8,419 bases of DNA. It comes from an uncultured Coriobacteriaceae bacterium (GTDB lineage: Bacteria > Actinomycetota > Coriobacteriia > Coriobacteriales > QAMH01). The DNA is taken from assembly GCA_902783925.1 (NCBI GenBank), contig CACZSV010000024.1:1-8419 (forward strand), written 5' to 3'. The position numbers and the translations under genes are program-made. This document shows positions 1 through 5,923 of the stretch, one piece after another; the stretch's first letter is position 1; each line of letters begins with the position of its first letter. Under the pieces are notes generated by a model that ran no database searches, was not told the DNA's origin, and saw only the letters and a program-made list of their open reading frames with translations.

Positions 1-1759
1 CCTTCTTGGCAGGGTTCATGGGGAACTCGTCAACGAAGAACACGCGCTTGGGCACCTTGAAGCGCGCGATGCGCGGGATCGCGTACGCGCGGACATCATC
101 TTCGGTCATGTCCTCGAATCCAGGCTGCGTGCGGATAAACGCTCCGACGATCTCGCCATACTTCTTGTCCGGGATACCCACCACCTGAGCATCGAGCACG
201 CCGGGCATCGTGAGCAGGAAGTTCTCCACCTCGAGCGGGTAGATGTTCTCGCCTCCGAGAATGATCATGTCCTTGATACGACCAGTCACGCGGAAATAGC
301 CGTCTTCGTCGATGGTGCCCATATCGCCGGAGTGCAGGTAGCCTTCCTCGTCGATTGCCTCGGCTGTGGCCTCGGGCATCTTGTAGTAGCCCTTCATCAC
401 GTTGTAGCCGCGGCAACATAGCTCGCCGTGCTCACCCGGGCCGAGCGTATGCCCGTCGTTGACATCTGCGATCTTGACCGAAACCGGCGGGTGCTTGCGC
501 CCGACCGTCGTGCACTTGTGCTCGACGTCATCCTCAACGCTTGTCTGCGTGAACACGGGGCTGGTCTCGGTGAGCCCGTAGCAAATGGTGATATCGCGCA
601 TGTTCATCTTCTCGATGACTTCTTCCATGGTCGCCGGCGGGCAAGGGCTGCCGGCCATGATGCCCGTGCGCAGGCTCGACATATCGTATTTCTCGAAGTT
701 GGGATGATTGAGCTCGGCGATGTACATGGTTGGGACGCCGTATACGGCTGTGGCTTTCTCCTTGTCGATGGCCTGTAGCACCATCTCGGCATCGAAGCTC
801 TCTATGCCGACGATCGTGCAGCGGTGTGTGAGAATGGCCATGATGCCAAGCACGCAACCAAAGCAGTGGAAATACGGCACCGGCAGGCAGACGCGGTCGT
901 TTGGGGTGAGCTTCTGACCTTCGCCGATAAAGAAGCCGTCGTTTAGGATGTTGCGGTGCGTGAGCATGACGCCCTTGGGAAATCCCGTGGTACCGCTTGT
1001 GTACTGCATCATGCAGCAATCATTGTTGTCGAAGCTCTTGGTGACCTCGAACAGTTCCTGCTCGTTGACGTACTGCCCCAGCAGCAGAAGCTCGGGAACG
1101 CTGTAGAACCCACGATGCTTCTCTGGCCCCATATAGATGAGGTTCTTCAGGAAGGGGTAGGTTTCGGTGTTGAGGTAGCCGCGCTCCTGCTCGAGCGACT
1201 CGGGGATGAGCTCGCGCACGATCTGCTTGTAGTCGACATCGCGGAAGCGATCGATAATACACAGCGCCTTCATGTCGCTTTGCTTGAGCACGTAATCGAG
1301 CTCATGGCTCTTGAATACAGGATTCATGGTGACCATCACTACGCCAATTTTGGCGCATGCGTACATGAACGTCACCCAGTCCGGGATGTTACGCGCCCAT
1401 ACGCCCAGATGGTCGCCAGGGCGCATGCCAATGTAGAGCATGCCGCGCGCAAGCGCATCGGTGCGCGAGTCGAACTCTGCATACGTCCAGCTCAGGTCGC
1501 GATCGGGATAGACCATGAACTGGTGGTCGGGGTCGATCTTGACCTGCTCGCGCAGGTAATCGCCCAGAGTGAGCTCGCTGAGCAGCGGATAATCCTGGTC
1601 GCCCTGCAAGGGGATGCTGCCGTCTGCGCGCGGGGAGGGGTGCATGACCTCCTTGGCTCGCTCGGTTCGAAATGCGATCTCTTCGGGTGTCCAGCCGTTT
1701 TCTGTAATCAGATGATCGAAGAACATCTGCGGAACTTCTTGCTCTATTGTCTGCGACAT
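1..1759 (-). CDS. AMP-forming fatty acyl-CoA synthetase (FadD-like), cut by window edge
   Basis: Activates a carboxylic acid to its acyl-CoA through an acyl-adenylate, in the cytosol. I translated an uninterrupted frame from the ATG at 1759 to the window edge (586 codons, no stop reached). ANL-superfamily motifs are all visible: P-loop YTSGTTGFPKG at residues 253-263, YGLTET at 394-399, HSGD at 476-479, and TGRIKD at 492-497 in the hinge region. The frame leaves the window at PMNPAKK, which aligns with the usual PxTxxGK catalytic-lysine motif, making K586 the probable adenylation lysine; only a short C-terminal tail is missing. About 60 residues precede the normal family start (TLGDYLREQ near 64), an unusual N-terminal extension. 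A GAGGAAGG Shine-Dalgarno sits 8 bases before the ATG. It follows an XRE-cupin regulator in the same unit. The acyl substrate cannot be read from sequence; medium- or long-chain acids are typical for this branch. Confidence 0.93.
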   Translation of the reverse strand, partial: MSQTIEQEVPQMFFDHLITENGWTPEEIAFRTERAKEVMHPSPRADGSIPLQGDQDYPLLSELTLGDYLREQVKIDPDHQFMVYPDRDLSWTYAEFDSRTDALARGMLYIGMRPGDHLGVWARNIPDWVTFMYACAKIGVVMVTMNPVFKSHELDYVLKQSDMKALCIIDRFRDVDYKQIVRELIPESLEQERGYLNTETYPFLKNLIYMGPEKHRGFYSVPELLLLGQYVNEQELFEVTKSFDNNDCCMMQYTSGTTGFPKGVMLTHRNILNDGFFIGEGQKLTPNDRVCLPVPYFHCFGCVLGIMAILTHRCTIVGIESFDAEMVLQAIDKEKATAVYGVPTMYIAELNHPNFEKYDMSSLRTGIMAGSPCPPATMEEVIEKMNMRDITICYGLTETSPVFTQTSVEDDVEHKCTTVGRKHPPVSVKIADVNDGHTLGPGEHGELCCRGYNVMKGYYKMPEATAEAIDEEGYLHSGDMGTIDEDGYFRVTGRIKDMIILGGENIYPLEVENFLLTMPGVLDAQVVGIPDKKYGEIVGAFIRTQPGFEDMTEDDVRAYAIPRIARFKVPKRVFFVDEFPMNPAKK

Positions 1760-2382
1760 ACGTGCTGCCTTCCTCGTATATTTGCGCATGCAATCCTAGA
1801 CCGGAGTGTAGACAACGGCCAAAACTTGGCGCTCTGGCCTTCGTGCGCGCGCACCTGATGCGGCACGATGGAGTCGTAATAAATCGATTCGCCCGGATGC
1901 AGCACGAAGATTTCCTTGCCGTATTCTATTTCGACTTCGCCCTCCATGCCGTAGAGCCACTCTTCGCCTTCATGGCCGACCAGCTTGTGGTTGGTCTCTC
2001 CGCTTGGCGTGATGGTGATGACAAACGGGTCCATATGGCGCGACGGCTTGCCTGCGGCGAGGCTGAAGTACGAAAGCTCGCCGGCATCGCTCGATGTCTC
2101 GAGGCTCTTGAGGCGCGTGACCTCTTCCATCTGGTCTTGGGTGATGTAGAGCGGGCCGAGCGCTTCGTCGTCGTCCATGAGCGTGCCCAGACGCACGCCG
2201 AGCGCACGCGTAATCTTGATGAGCGGAGCGAGCGAATGCGGAAGCTCGCCTGCCTCAAGACCCTCGATGGTGGAAAGCTCGCACTGGCAGCGGTCTGCAA
2301 GATCTTGCTGCGTAAGATGATGCGCCTCGCGCAGCGTCTTGATCTTCTTGCCAAGCTTGTTGTCTTTCGTCTTTTCGCTCAT
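1744..2382 (-). CDS. XRE-family HTH regulator with C-terminal cupin domain, apparent 3' frameshift
   Basis: DNA-binding transcription factor with an N-terminal helix-turn-helix (about residues 10-68, with LTQQDLADRCQCELSTIEGLE as the HTH core) and a C-terminal cupin (about 118-186). The cupin keeps candidate metal ligands H137 and E141 in the HEGEE motif and H175 in motif 2. The family uses the cupin to sense a small ligand. The 212-residue ORF departs from the family after K186: its tail FWPLSTLRSR... is not cupin-like and overlaps the next gene's start by 16 bases. Reading the -1 frame from the TTTT run at 1824-1821 gives LAVVYTPV and a TAG stop at 1798-1796, the expected end of such proteins, for a 195-residue product. 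One base is therefore probably missing, either a real mutation or a homopolymer error. Start chosen at 2382, with AGGAG 7 bases upstream. It probably regulates itself and the downstream acyl-CoA ligase. Confidence 0.88.
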   Translation of the reverse strand: MSEKTKDNKLGKKIKTLREAHHLTQQDLADRCQCELSTIEGLEAGELPHSLAPLIKITRALGVRLGTLMDDDEALGPLYITQDQMEEVTRLKSLETSSDAGELSYFSLAAGKPSRHMDPFVITITPSGETNHKLVGHEGEEWLYGMEGEVEIEYGKEIFVLHPGESIYYDSIVPHQVRAHEGQSAKFWPLSTLRSRIACANIRGRQHVCRRQ

Positions 2383-2402
2383 GCCTCATCTCCTATCTAT
2401 CT

Positions 2403-2424
2403 GCAAAAGGGATATTCCCCTTGC
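2403..2424. promoter_or_regulatory. Imperfect palindrome, candidate operator of the XRE-cupin gene
   Basis: A 22-bp inverted repeat with outer arms GCAA/TTGC and inner GG-AT/AT-CC; 8 of 11 symmetric pairs match. It lies between the putative -10 box and the ribosome binding site of the downstream XRE-cupin gene, where a bound dimer would block early transcription. Autoregulation is an inference from position and from the habits of XRE regulators. Confidence 0.35.
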
Positions 2425-2437
2425 CTGCACGTCCTCG

Positions 2438-2465
2438 TGTATACCGTGCATTTGCAAACGCTCAA
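2438..2465 (-). promoter_or_regulatory. Putative sigma70-type promoter for the XRE-cupin/acyl-CoA ligase unit
   Basis: On the minus strand TTGAGC (2465-2460) and TATACA (2443-2438) are separated by 16 bp, a plausible -35/-10 pair about 55 bp upstream of the ATG at 2382. It begins only a few bases after the T-run of the preceding terminator, so it would restart transcription as a separate unit. Support is by consensus resemblance only. Confidence 0.4.
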
Positions 2466-2468
2466 ACC

Positions 2469-2504
2469 AAAACGGGCGGCTCCTTGTTTTGAAGGGGCCG
2501 CCCG
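2469..2504 (-). terminator. Rho-independent terminator at the end of the vor operon
   Basis: Read on the minus strand, an 8-bp GC stem (CGGGCGGC, 2504-2497, pairing with GCCGCCCG, 2480-2473) is followed by a single mismatch, a further 4-bp stem CCTT/AAGG and a 6-base loop CAAAAC, then TTTT (2472-2469). It begins 17 bases after the vorC stop codon. The T-run is short but the stem is strong. In the plus direction the hairpin is not followed by a T-run. Confidence 0.8.
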
Positions 2505-2521
2505 CGAAAAACCAATGACCC

Positions 2522-3058
2522 CTATAGCCCTATGCCAAGTTCAAGAGCTTCAAGATTCTTGTCCACAAGCGCGGCTTTACGGGCTGGCACCGCCTTGCGA
2601 ATAGCGGCGTCGAGTGTCTCGCGCTTGCAGAACGCAAGCTCCGACCACAGCTTGCCTACGCAGACGATGTTTGCAAGGCCCGCAAGCCCCGCTTCTTCAG
2701 CTGCGGATGTCGCCGGAATCATGAACGACTCCACGTCCGTGCGAGTAGGCGCGTTGTTGGTGAGAGCGGAATCGATCACGATCACGCCGCCGGGGACGAT
2801 GGCGTCCTCGAACTTGTCGAGCGACGGCTGGTTCATGATGATGAGCGCCGTCGGGTCCGTGATAAGCGGGCTTCCGATGGGCTCGTCAGAAAGCGTTACC
2901 GAGCAGTTGGCGGTGCCGCCGCGCATTTCCGGGCCATACGAGGGCAGCCACGAGACCTCGCGGTCGTCAATAAGCCCTGCATATGCGATGACCTTGCCGC
3001 CAAACAGCAGGCCCTGGCCACCAAAGCCGGCGAGAATGAGGCGCATTTCGTTGCTCAT
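2522..3058 (-). CDS. vorC: 2-oxoacid:ferredoxin oxidoreductase, gamma subunit
   Basis: Catalytic-domain gamma subunit of a four-subunit 2-oxoacid:ferredoxin oxidoreductase, which converts a 2-oxoacid plus CoA to acyl-CoA and CO2 while reducing ferredoxin. The 178 residues match the family's usual length. Diagnostic features are the N-terminal GFGGQG (residues 11-16) and SYGPEMRGG (40-48), which recur in POR/KOR/VOR gamma subunits. The ATG overlaps the vorA stop by one base (TAATG) and has a strong GGGAGGTG Shine-Dalgarno about 7 bases upstream, so translation is probably coupled. It is the last gene of the operon, followed by a hairpin terminator. Substrate is inferred from the vorB resemblance: branched-chain 2-oxoacids are most likely, but 2-oxoglutarate (korC) cannot be excluded. 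Confidence 0.92.
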   Translation of the reverse strand: MSNEMRLILAGFGGQGLLFGGKVIAYAGLIDDREVSWLPSYGPEMRGGTANCSVTLSDEPIGSPLITDPTALIIMNQPSLDKFEDAIVPGGVIVIDSALTNNAPTRTDVESFMIPATSAAEEAGLAGLANIVCVGKLWSELAFCKRETLDAAIRKAVPARKAALVDKNLEALELGIGL

Positions 3059-3891
3059 TACTGCGCACCTCCCTCAACGACGATTTTGGAATCGCCCGCG
3101 CGCTTGAGGGCTGCGTCGGCCACGCTCTCGTAGCCTTCTGCAAGCACATCGCGGTACACGCCGAGCGGGTAATACGGCAGCATGTTCTCGCGCATCCACT
3201 CGAAAGAGTCCTGCGGCGTCATGCCCCAGTTGGTGGGGCAGGTCGAAACGACCTCGATGAGTGAATAGCCCACGCCGTCAATCTGGTACTGGAAGCCCTT
3301 CTTGATGGCCTTCTTGGCCTTGCGCACATGGGCGGGCGTGTCGACGCAGACACGTTCGAGATATGCGGGGCCGTCGAGCGTCGAGAGCAGTTCGCAGATG
3401 CGGACCGGGTACCCCGCGCTTGAGGTGTCGCGGCCGTACGGCGAGGTCTGCGTCACCTGATTGGGAAGGCTCGTGGGGGCCATCTGCCCACCGGTCATGC
3501 CGTAGATGGCGTTATTGATAAAAATTATGGTGATGTTCTCGCCACGCGTTGCAGTGTGCACGGTCTCTGCCGTGCCGATGGAAGCGAGGTCGCCGTCGCC
3601 TTGATATGCATAGACGACGTTGTCCGGCCTGACGCGCTTGACGCCCGTTGCGACCGCGGGCGCACGGCCATGCGCCGCCTCGATCATGTCGCAGCCAAAG
3701 AAGTTGTAGCCCATGACCGAGCATCCTACGGGCGTGACACCGACGGTTTTACCCTCGATGCCGAGCTCGTCGATGGTTTCGGCGACAAGACGATGCACGA
3801 TGCCATGCGTGCATCCCGGGCAGAAATTGGTGACGACGGGTAGGAGAGATTTAGGACGCTCAAAGACGAGCTTTTCTTCTTTTTCCGCCAT
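3058..3891 (-). CDS. vorA: 2-oxoacid:ferredoxin oxidoreductase, beta (TPP-binding) subunit
   Basis: Thiamine-diphosphate-binding subunit where the 2-oxoacid is decarboxylated. The TPP/Mg motif is GDGD at residues 98-101, followed by N126-N127 and IYGMTGGQ (129-136). FCPGCTHG (23-30) near the N-terminus is typical of the beta subunit. I chose the ATG at 3891 (277 residues, MAEKEEK) over an in-frame GTG at 3900: the ATG has AGGTG 6 bases upstream, whereas the GTG lies inside that ribosome binding site and overlaps the end of vorB. With this start, one base separates it from the vorB stop. The downstream vorC ATG overlaps its stop codon. The length is normal for the family, and no iron-sulfur motif is present, as expected when a separate delta subunit exists. 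It forms a complex with VorB, VorC and VorD. Confidence 0.93.
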   Translation of the reverse strand: MAEKEEKLVFERPKSLLPVVTNFCPGCTHGIVHRLVAETIDELGIEGKTVGVTPVGCSVMGYNFFGCDMIEAAHGRAPAVATGVKRVRPDNVVYAYQGDGDLASIGTAETVHTATRGENITIIFINNAIYGMTGGQMAPTSLPNQVTQTSPYGRDTSSAGYPVRICELLSTLDGPAYLERVCVDTPAHVRKAKKAIKKGFQYQIDGVGYSLIEVVSTCPTNWGMTPQDSFEWMRENMLPYYPLGVYRDVLAEGYESVADAALKRAGDSKIVVEGGAQ

Positions 3892-3892
3892 G

Positions 3893-4957
3893 TTATTCAC
3901 CTACTTTCTCGTTGAGGGCGACAATCTTGTCGAGCACCTCGGCCGGCGTCGGGATGACGCCACCGGCGCGTCCGTAGAAATCGACGGGGGCGCGGTTACC
4001 GACGACGAGACGTACGTCCTCGACCATCTGCCCCATGTTCATCTCGACGGAAAGATAGCCCTTTGCGTGTGCGACGGTTTTCTCGAGCGCTTCGGTGGGG
4101 TAGGGCCACAGGGTAATGGGACGGAAGAGCCCGGCCTTGATGCCCTGCTCGCGTGCCGCGCGGACTGAATTGCGTGCGATGCGCGCTGCGGCGCCAAATG
4201 CCACCACGATGATGTCGGCATCGTCGCAGAGGAATTCCTCGCTTGCCTGTTCGGTCGCGATGATCTTCTCGTAGCGCTTGTAGCGCTCGTGGTTCATCTG
4301 GTCGAGCAGATCGGCGTCGAGGTAGAGCGAGTTGACGATATTGTGCTCGCGCTCGTTGTTGTGCCCGGTGGTTGCCCAAGGGCGCTCGGGGATTTCTTCG
4401 ATGGGGTCGCGCAGCTCGACGGGTTCCATCATCTGGCCAAGCATGCCGTCGGCCAAGATCATGACCGGCGTGCGGTACTCATCGGCAACGTCGAACGCCT
4501 TGTAGGTGTAATCCGCCATCTCCTGCACGGTCGAAGGCGCGTAGACGACCATCTGAAAATCGCCATGGCCAAGCGCGCGCGTGGCCTGCCAGTAATCGGA
4601 CTGCGAAGGCTGGATGGAGCCCAGGCCAGGACCGCCGCGCATGACGTTGATGATGACAGCGGGCAGGTCTGCGCCTGCGATGTAGGAGACGCCCTCGCTC
4701 TTAAGCGAGATGCCGGGCGAAGACGAAGAGGTCATCGCGCGTGCGCCTGCAGCAGAGGCGCCGTACACCATGTTGATTGCAGCAATTTCGCTTTCTGCCT
4801 GCAAAAACGTGCCGCCACACTTAGGCATGCGCTTTGCCATGTAGGCGGAAAGCTCCGTTTGCGGGGTGATGGGGTAGCCAAAGAAGAACTTGCAGCCAGC
4901 GCGCATTGCGCTTTCTGCCAAAACTTCGTTGCCTTTCATCAGGACTTTTTCTGCCAT
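3893..4957 (-). CDS. vorB: 2-oxoacid:ferredoxin oxidoreductase, alpha subunit (VorB type)
   Basis: Alpha subunit (354 residues) containing the pyrimidine-binding and transketolase-C-like parts of the enzyme. The N-terminus MAEKVLMKGNE, the FGYPITPQTE motif (26-35), the QAESE segment, SSSSPGISLK and GGPGLGSIQPSQSDY are hallmarks of proteins named 3-methyl-2-oxobutanoate dehydrogenase (ferredoxin) subunit VorB in anaerobes. Databases also label close relatives korA, so substrate is not settled: 2-oxoisovalerate and other branched-chain 2-oxoacids are the best guess. The ATG at 4957 is preceded by GGAGG with 6-base spacing, located inside the end of vorD; the two genes are 3 bases apart. Gene order D-B-A-C (delta, alpha, beta, gamma) is a common arrangement for this complex. 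Confidence 0.93.
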   Translation of the reverse strand: MAEKVLMKGNEVLAESAMRAGCKFFFGYPITPQTELSAYMAKRMPKCGGTFLQAESEIAAINMVYGASAAGARAMTSSSSPGISLKSEGVSYIAGADLPAVIINVMRGGPGLGSIQPSQSDYWQATRALGHGDFQMVVYAPSTVQEMADYTYKAFDVADEYRTPVMILADGMLGQMMEPVELRDPIEEIPERPWATTGHNNEREHNIVNSLYLDADLLDQMNHERYKRYEKIIATEQASEEFLCDDADIIVVAFGAAARIARNSVRAAREQGIKAGLFRPITLWPYPTEALEKTVAHAKGYLSVEMNMGQMVEDVRLVVGNRAPVDFYGRAGGVIPTPAEVLDKIVALNEKVGE

Positions 4958-4960
4958 CGT

Positions 4961-5167
4961 CTACCTCCAAACCTTGATTGCGACATCGGGGCACATGAGT
5001 GCGCACGACGTGCATCCCGTGCATTTGCTCTGGTCGATGCAATGCGCGGGGTGGTAGCCCTTGGCGGTTATCTTGTCCTGGTCGAGTTCGACGATATTCT
5101 GCGGACAGGCGTCGACGCAGAGACCGCATCCCTTGCAAAATGCGTCATCGACGATCATCTTTGCCAT
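4961..5167 (-). CDS. vorD: 2-oxoacid:ferredoxin oxidoreductase, delta (2x[4Fe-4S] ferredoxin) subunit
   Basis: Small 68-residue iron-sulfur subunit that passes electrons from the TPP site to external ferredoxin. It carries two complete CxxCxxCxxxCP motifs: C11, C14, C17, C21 and C49, C52, C55, C59. Each cluster would take three cysteines from one motif and the fourth from the other, as in bacterial 2[4Fe-4S] ferredoxins. The ATG at 5167 has AGGGAG 7 bases upstream. Its TAG stop is 3 bases before vorB. Twenty-four bases separate it from the ATPase gene upstream, in the same direction. On sequence alone it could be a free ferredoxin; position as the first of four vor genes makes it the dedicated delta subunit. 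Confidence 0.92.
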   Translation of the reverse strand: MAKMIVDDAFCKGCGLCVDACPQNIVELDQDKITAKGYHPAHCIDQSKCTGCTSCALMCPDVAIKVWR

Positions 5168-5191
5168 GAATAGACTCCCTTCCAGTTCTAT

Positions 5192-5923
5192 CTATTCCCA
5201 GGGGTTTTTGACATATAAACGTACAGGATAGACCAAGCCCGCCTCGACTGTGCCTGTCAATTCGCTTTCGTTTTCTTGAGCGAGCGTGATGGGCACGGTT
5301 TTAGCCACGAGCGGCAGCCCCGCAAGTTCGCTTGCCTTGAGCGCGTAACCGTCTTTGTCTGCAATTGCAGCCGCATCCGTGAGCTGCTTCATGTGCGCGT
5401 TGTCGACGAGCGCGGTGGCGTTCAAACGCGACGCGGCCTCGACCTCCCGCAGGTTCTCGAGCATATCTGCGGGGTCCTGCATGAGATTGCGGTGCCGATT
5501 GATTACGTAGAGCATCGCGTATGTGTGCTCGCGAACGAGCTTGGCAAAGCGTCCCATGGCACCTGAGCCCACATCGTCGCCGCCAAGGTCGACGATGACG
5601 CGAGCGCCGTCAACGCGCCCGGCATCTTCGAACGCAGGGGCGATGGCGCCTGTCAGGCTCGGCACATCAAGGCTTGTCTTTGCCTCGGAAAACACGGGCG
5701 CAATGAGCCGTACACCCGCATCTTCGAGCAGGTGGCGCTGTTCGCTTGCGCGGAAATACGGATTCACAACATCGAGGTCGATGAGTGCGACACGCTCGCC
5801 AGCTGCCGCACAATCGATTGCGAGATTGACAGCGAAGTTGGTTTTGCCGACACCGTAATGGCCGGCAATAATCGTTATCGGGGCCATCGCCTCGAGCAGC
5901 GATTCTGGAATGCGGCTCGTCAT
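5192..5923 (-). CDS. MinD/ParA-like P-loop ATPase of unknown role, embedded in vor operon
   Basis: A 243-residue soluble nucleotide-binding protein of the SIMIBI (MinD/ParA/CobQ) type. Walker A is GHYGVGKT at 21-28; it lacks the second, 'signature' lysine of true ParA/MinD (KGGxGKT). DLDVVNPYFR (49-58) and VDLGGDDVG (111-119) correspond to the switch/Walker B elements. No membrane segment, cysteine cluster or DNA-binding domain is visible. The ATG at 5923 overlaps the TGA of the upstream ligase (ATGA), implying coupled translation; an internal ATG at 5887 would remove the first 12 residues and still keep the P-loop. It has no demonstrated partner in what I can see. Its location between an acyl-CoA ligase and the Vor complex suggests a service role for Vor, such as cofactor or iron-sulfur handling, but that is inference. 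Chromosome partitioning is unlikely given the context. Confidence 0.87.
   Translation of the reverse strand: MTSRIPESLLEAMAPITIIAGHYGVGKTNFAVNLAIDCAAAGERVALIDLDVVNPYFRASEQRHLLEDAGVRLIAPVFSEAKTSLDVPSLTGAIAPAFEDAGRVDGARVIVDLGGDDVGSGAMGRFAKLVREHTYAMLYVINRHRNLMQDPADMLENLREVEAASRLNATALVDNAHMKQLTDAAAIADKDGYALKASELAGLPLVAKTVPITLAQENESELTGTVEAGLVYPVRLYVKNPWE

Noticed and set aside
1389..1793. 134-codon minus-strand frame and other short minus-strand frames within 96-1262
   Set aside because: Out of frame with the continuous ligase reading frame from 1759 to the window edge, which contains all the expected motifs; these are shadows, not fragments of a broken gene.
1818..1830. Programmed -1 ribosomal frameshift in the XRE-cupin gene
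   Set aside because: The site C AAG TTT TGG is not a proper X XXY YYZ slippery heptamer, and no regulatory reason is apparent; an indel or sequencing error in the T-run is simpler.
956..1858. 300-codon open frame on the plus strand
   Set aside because: Antisense to the FadD-like ligase and running across the gene boundary into the XRE-cupin gene; no domain seen.
1747..2604. 285-codon open frame on the plus strand
   Set aside because: It crosses the XRE-cupin gene, its promoter region, the terminator and the end of vorC on the opposite strand; no recognisable protein features.
3889..3900. GTG start at 3900 for vorA
   Set aside because: It lies inside the Shine-Dalgarno of the ATG at 3891 and overlaps the vorB stop; the ATG has ideal spacing and the usual MAEK-like beginning.
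4289..5173. 294-codon open frame on the plus strand
   Set aside because: Antisense to vorB and vorD, both firmly identified.
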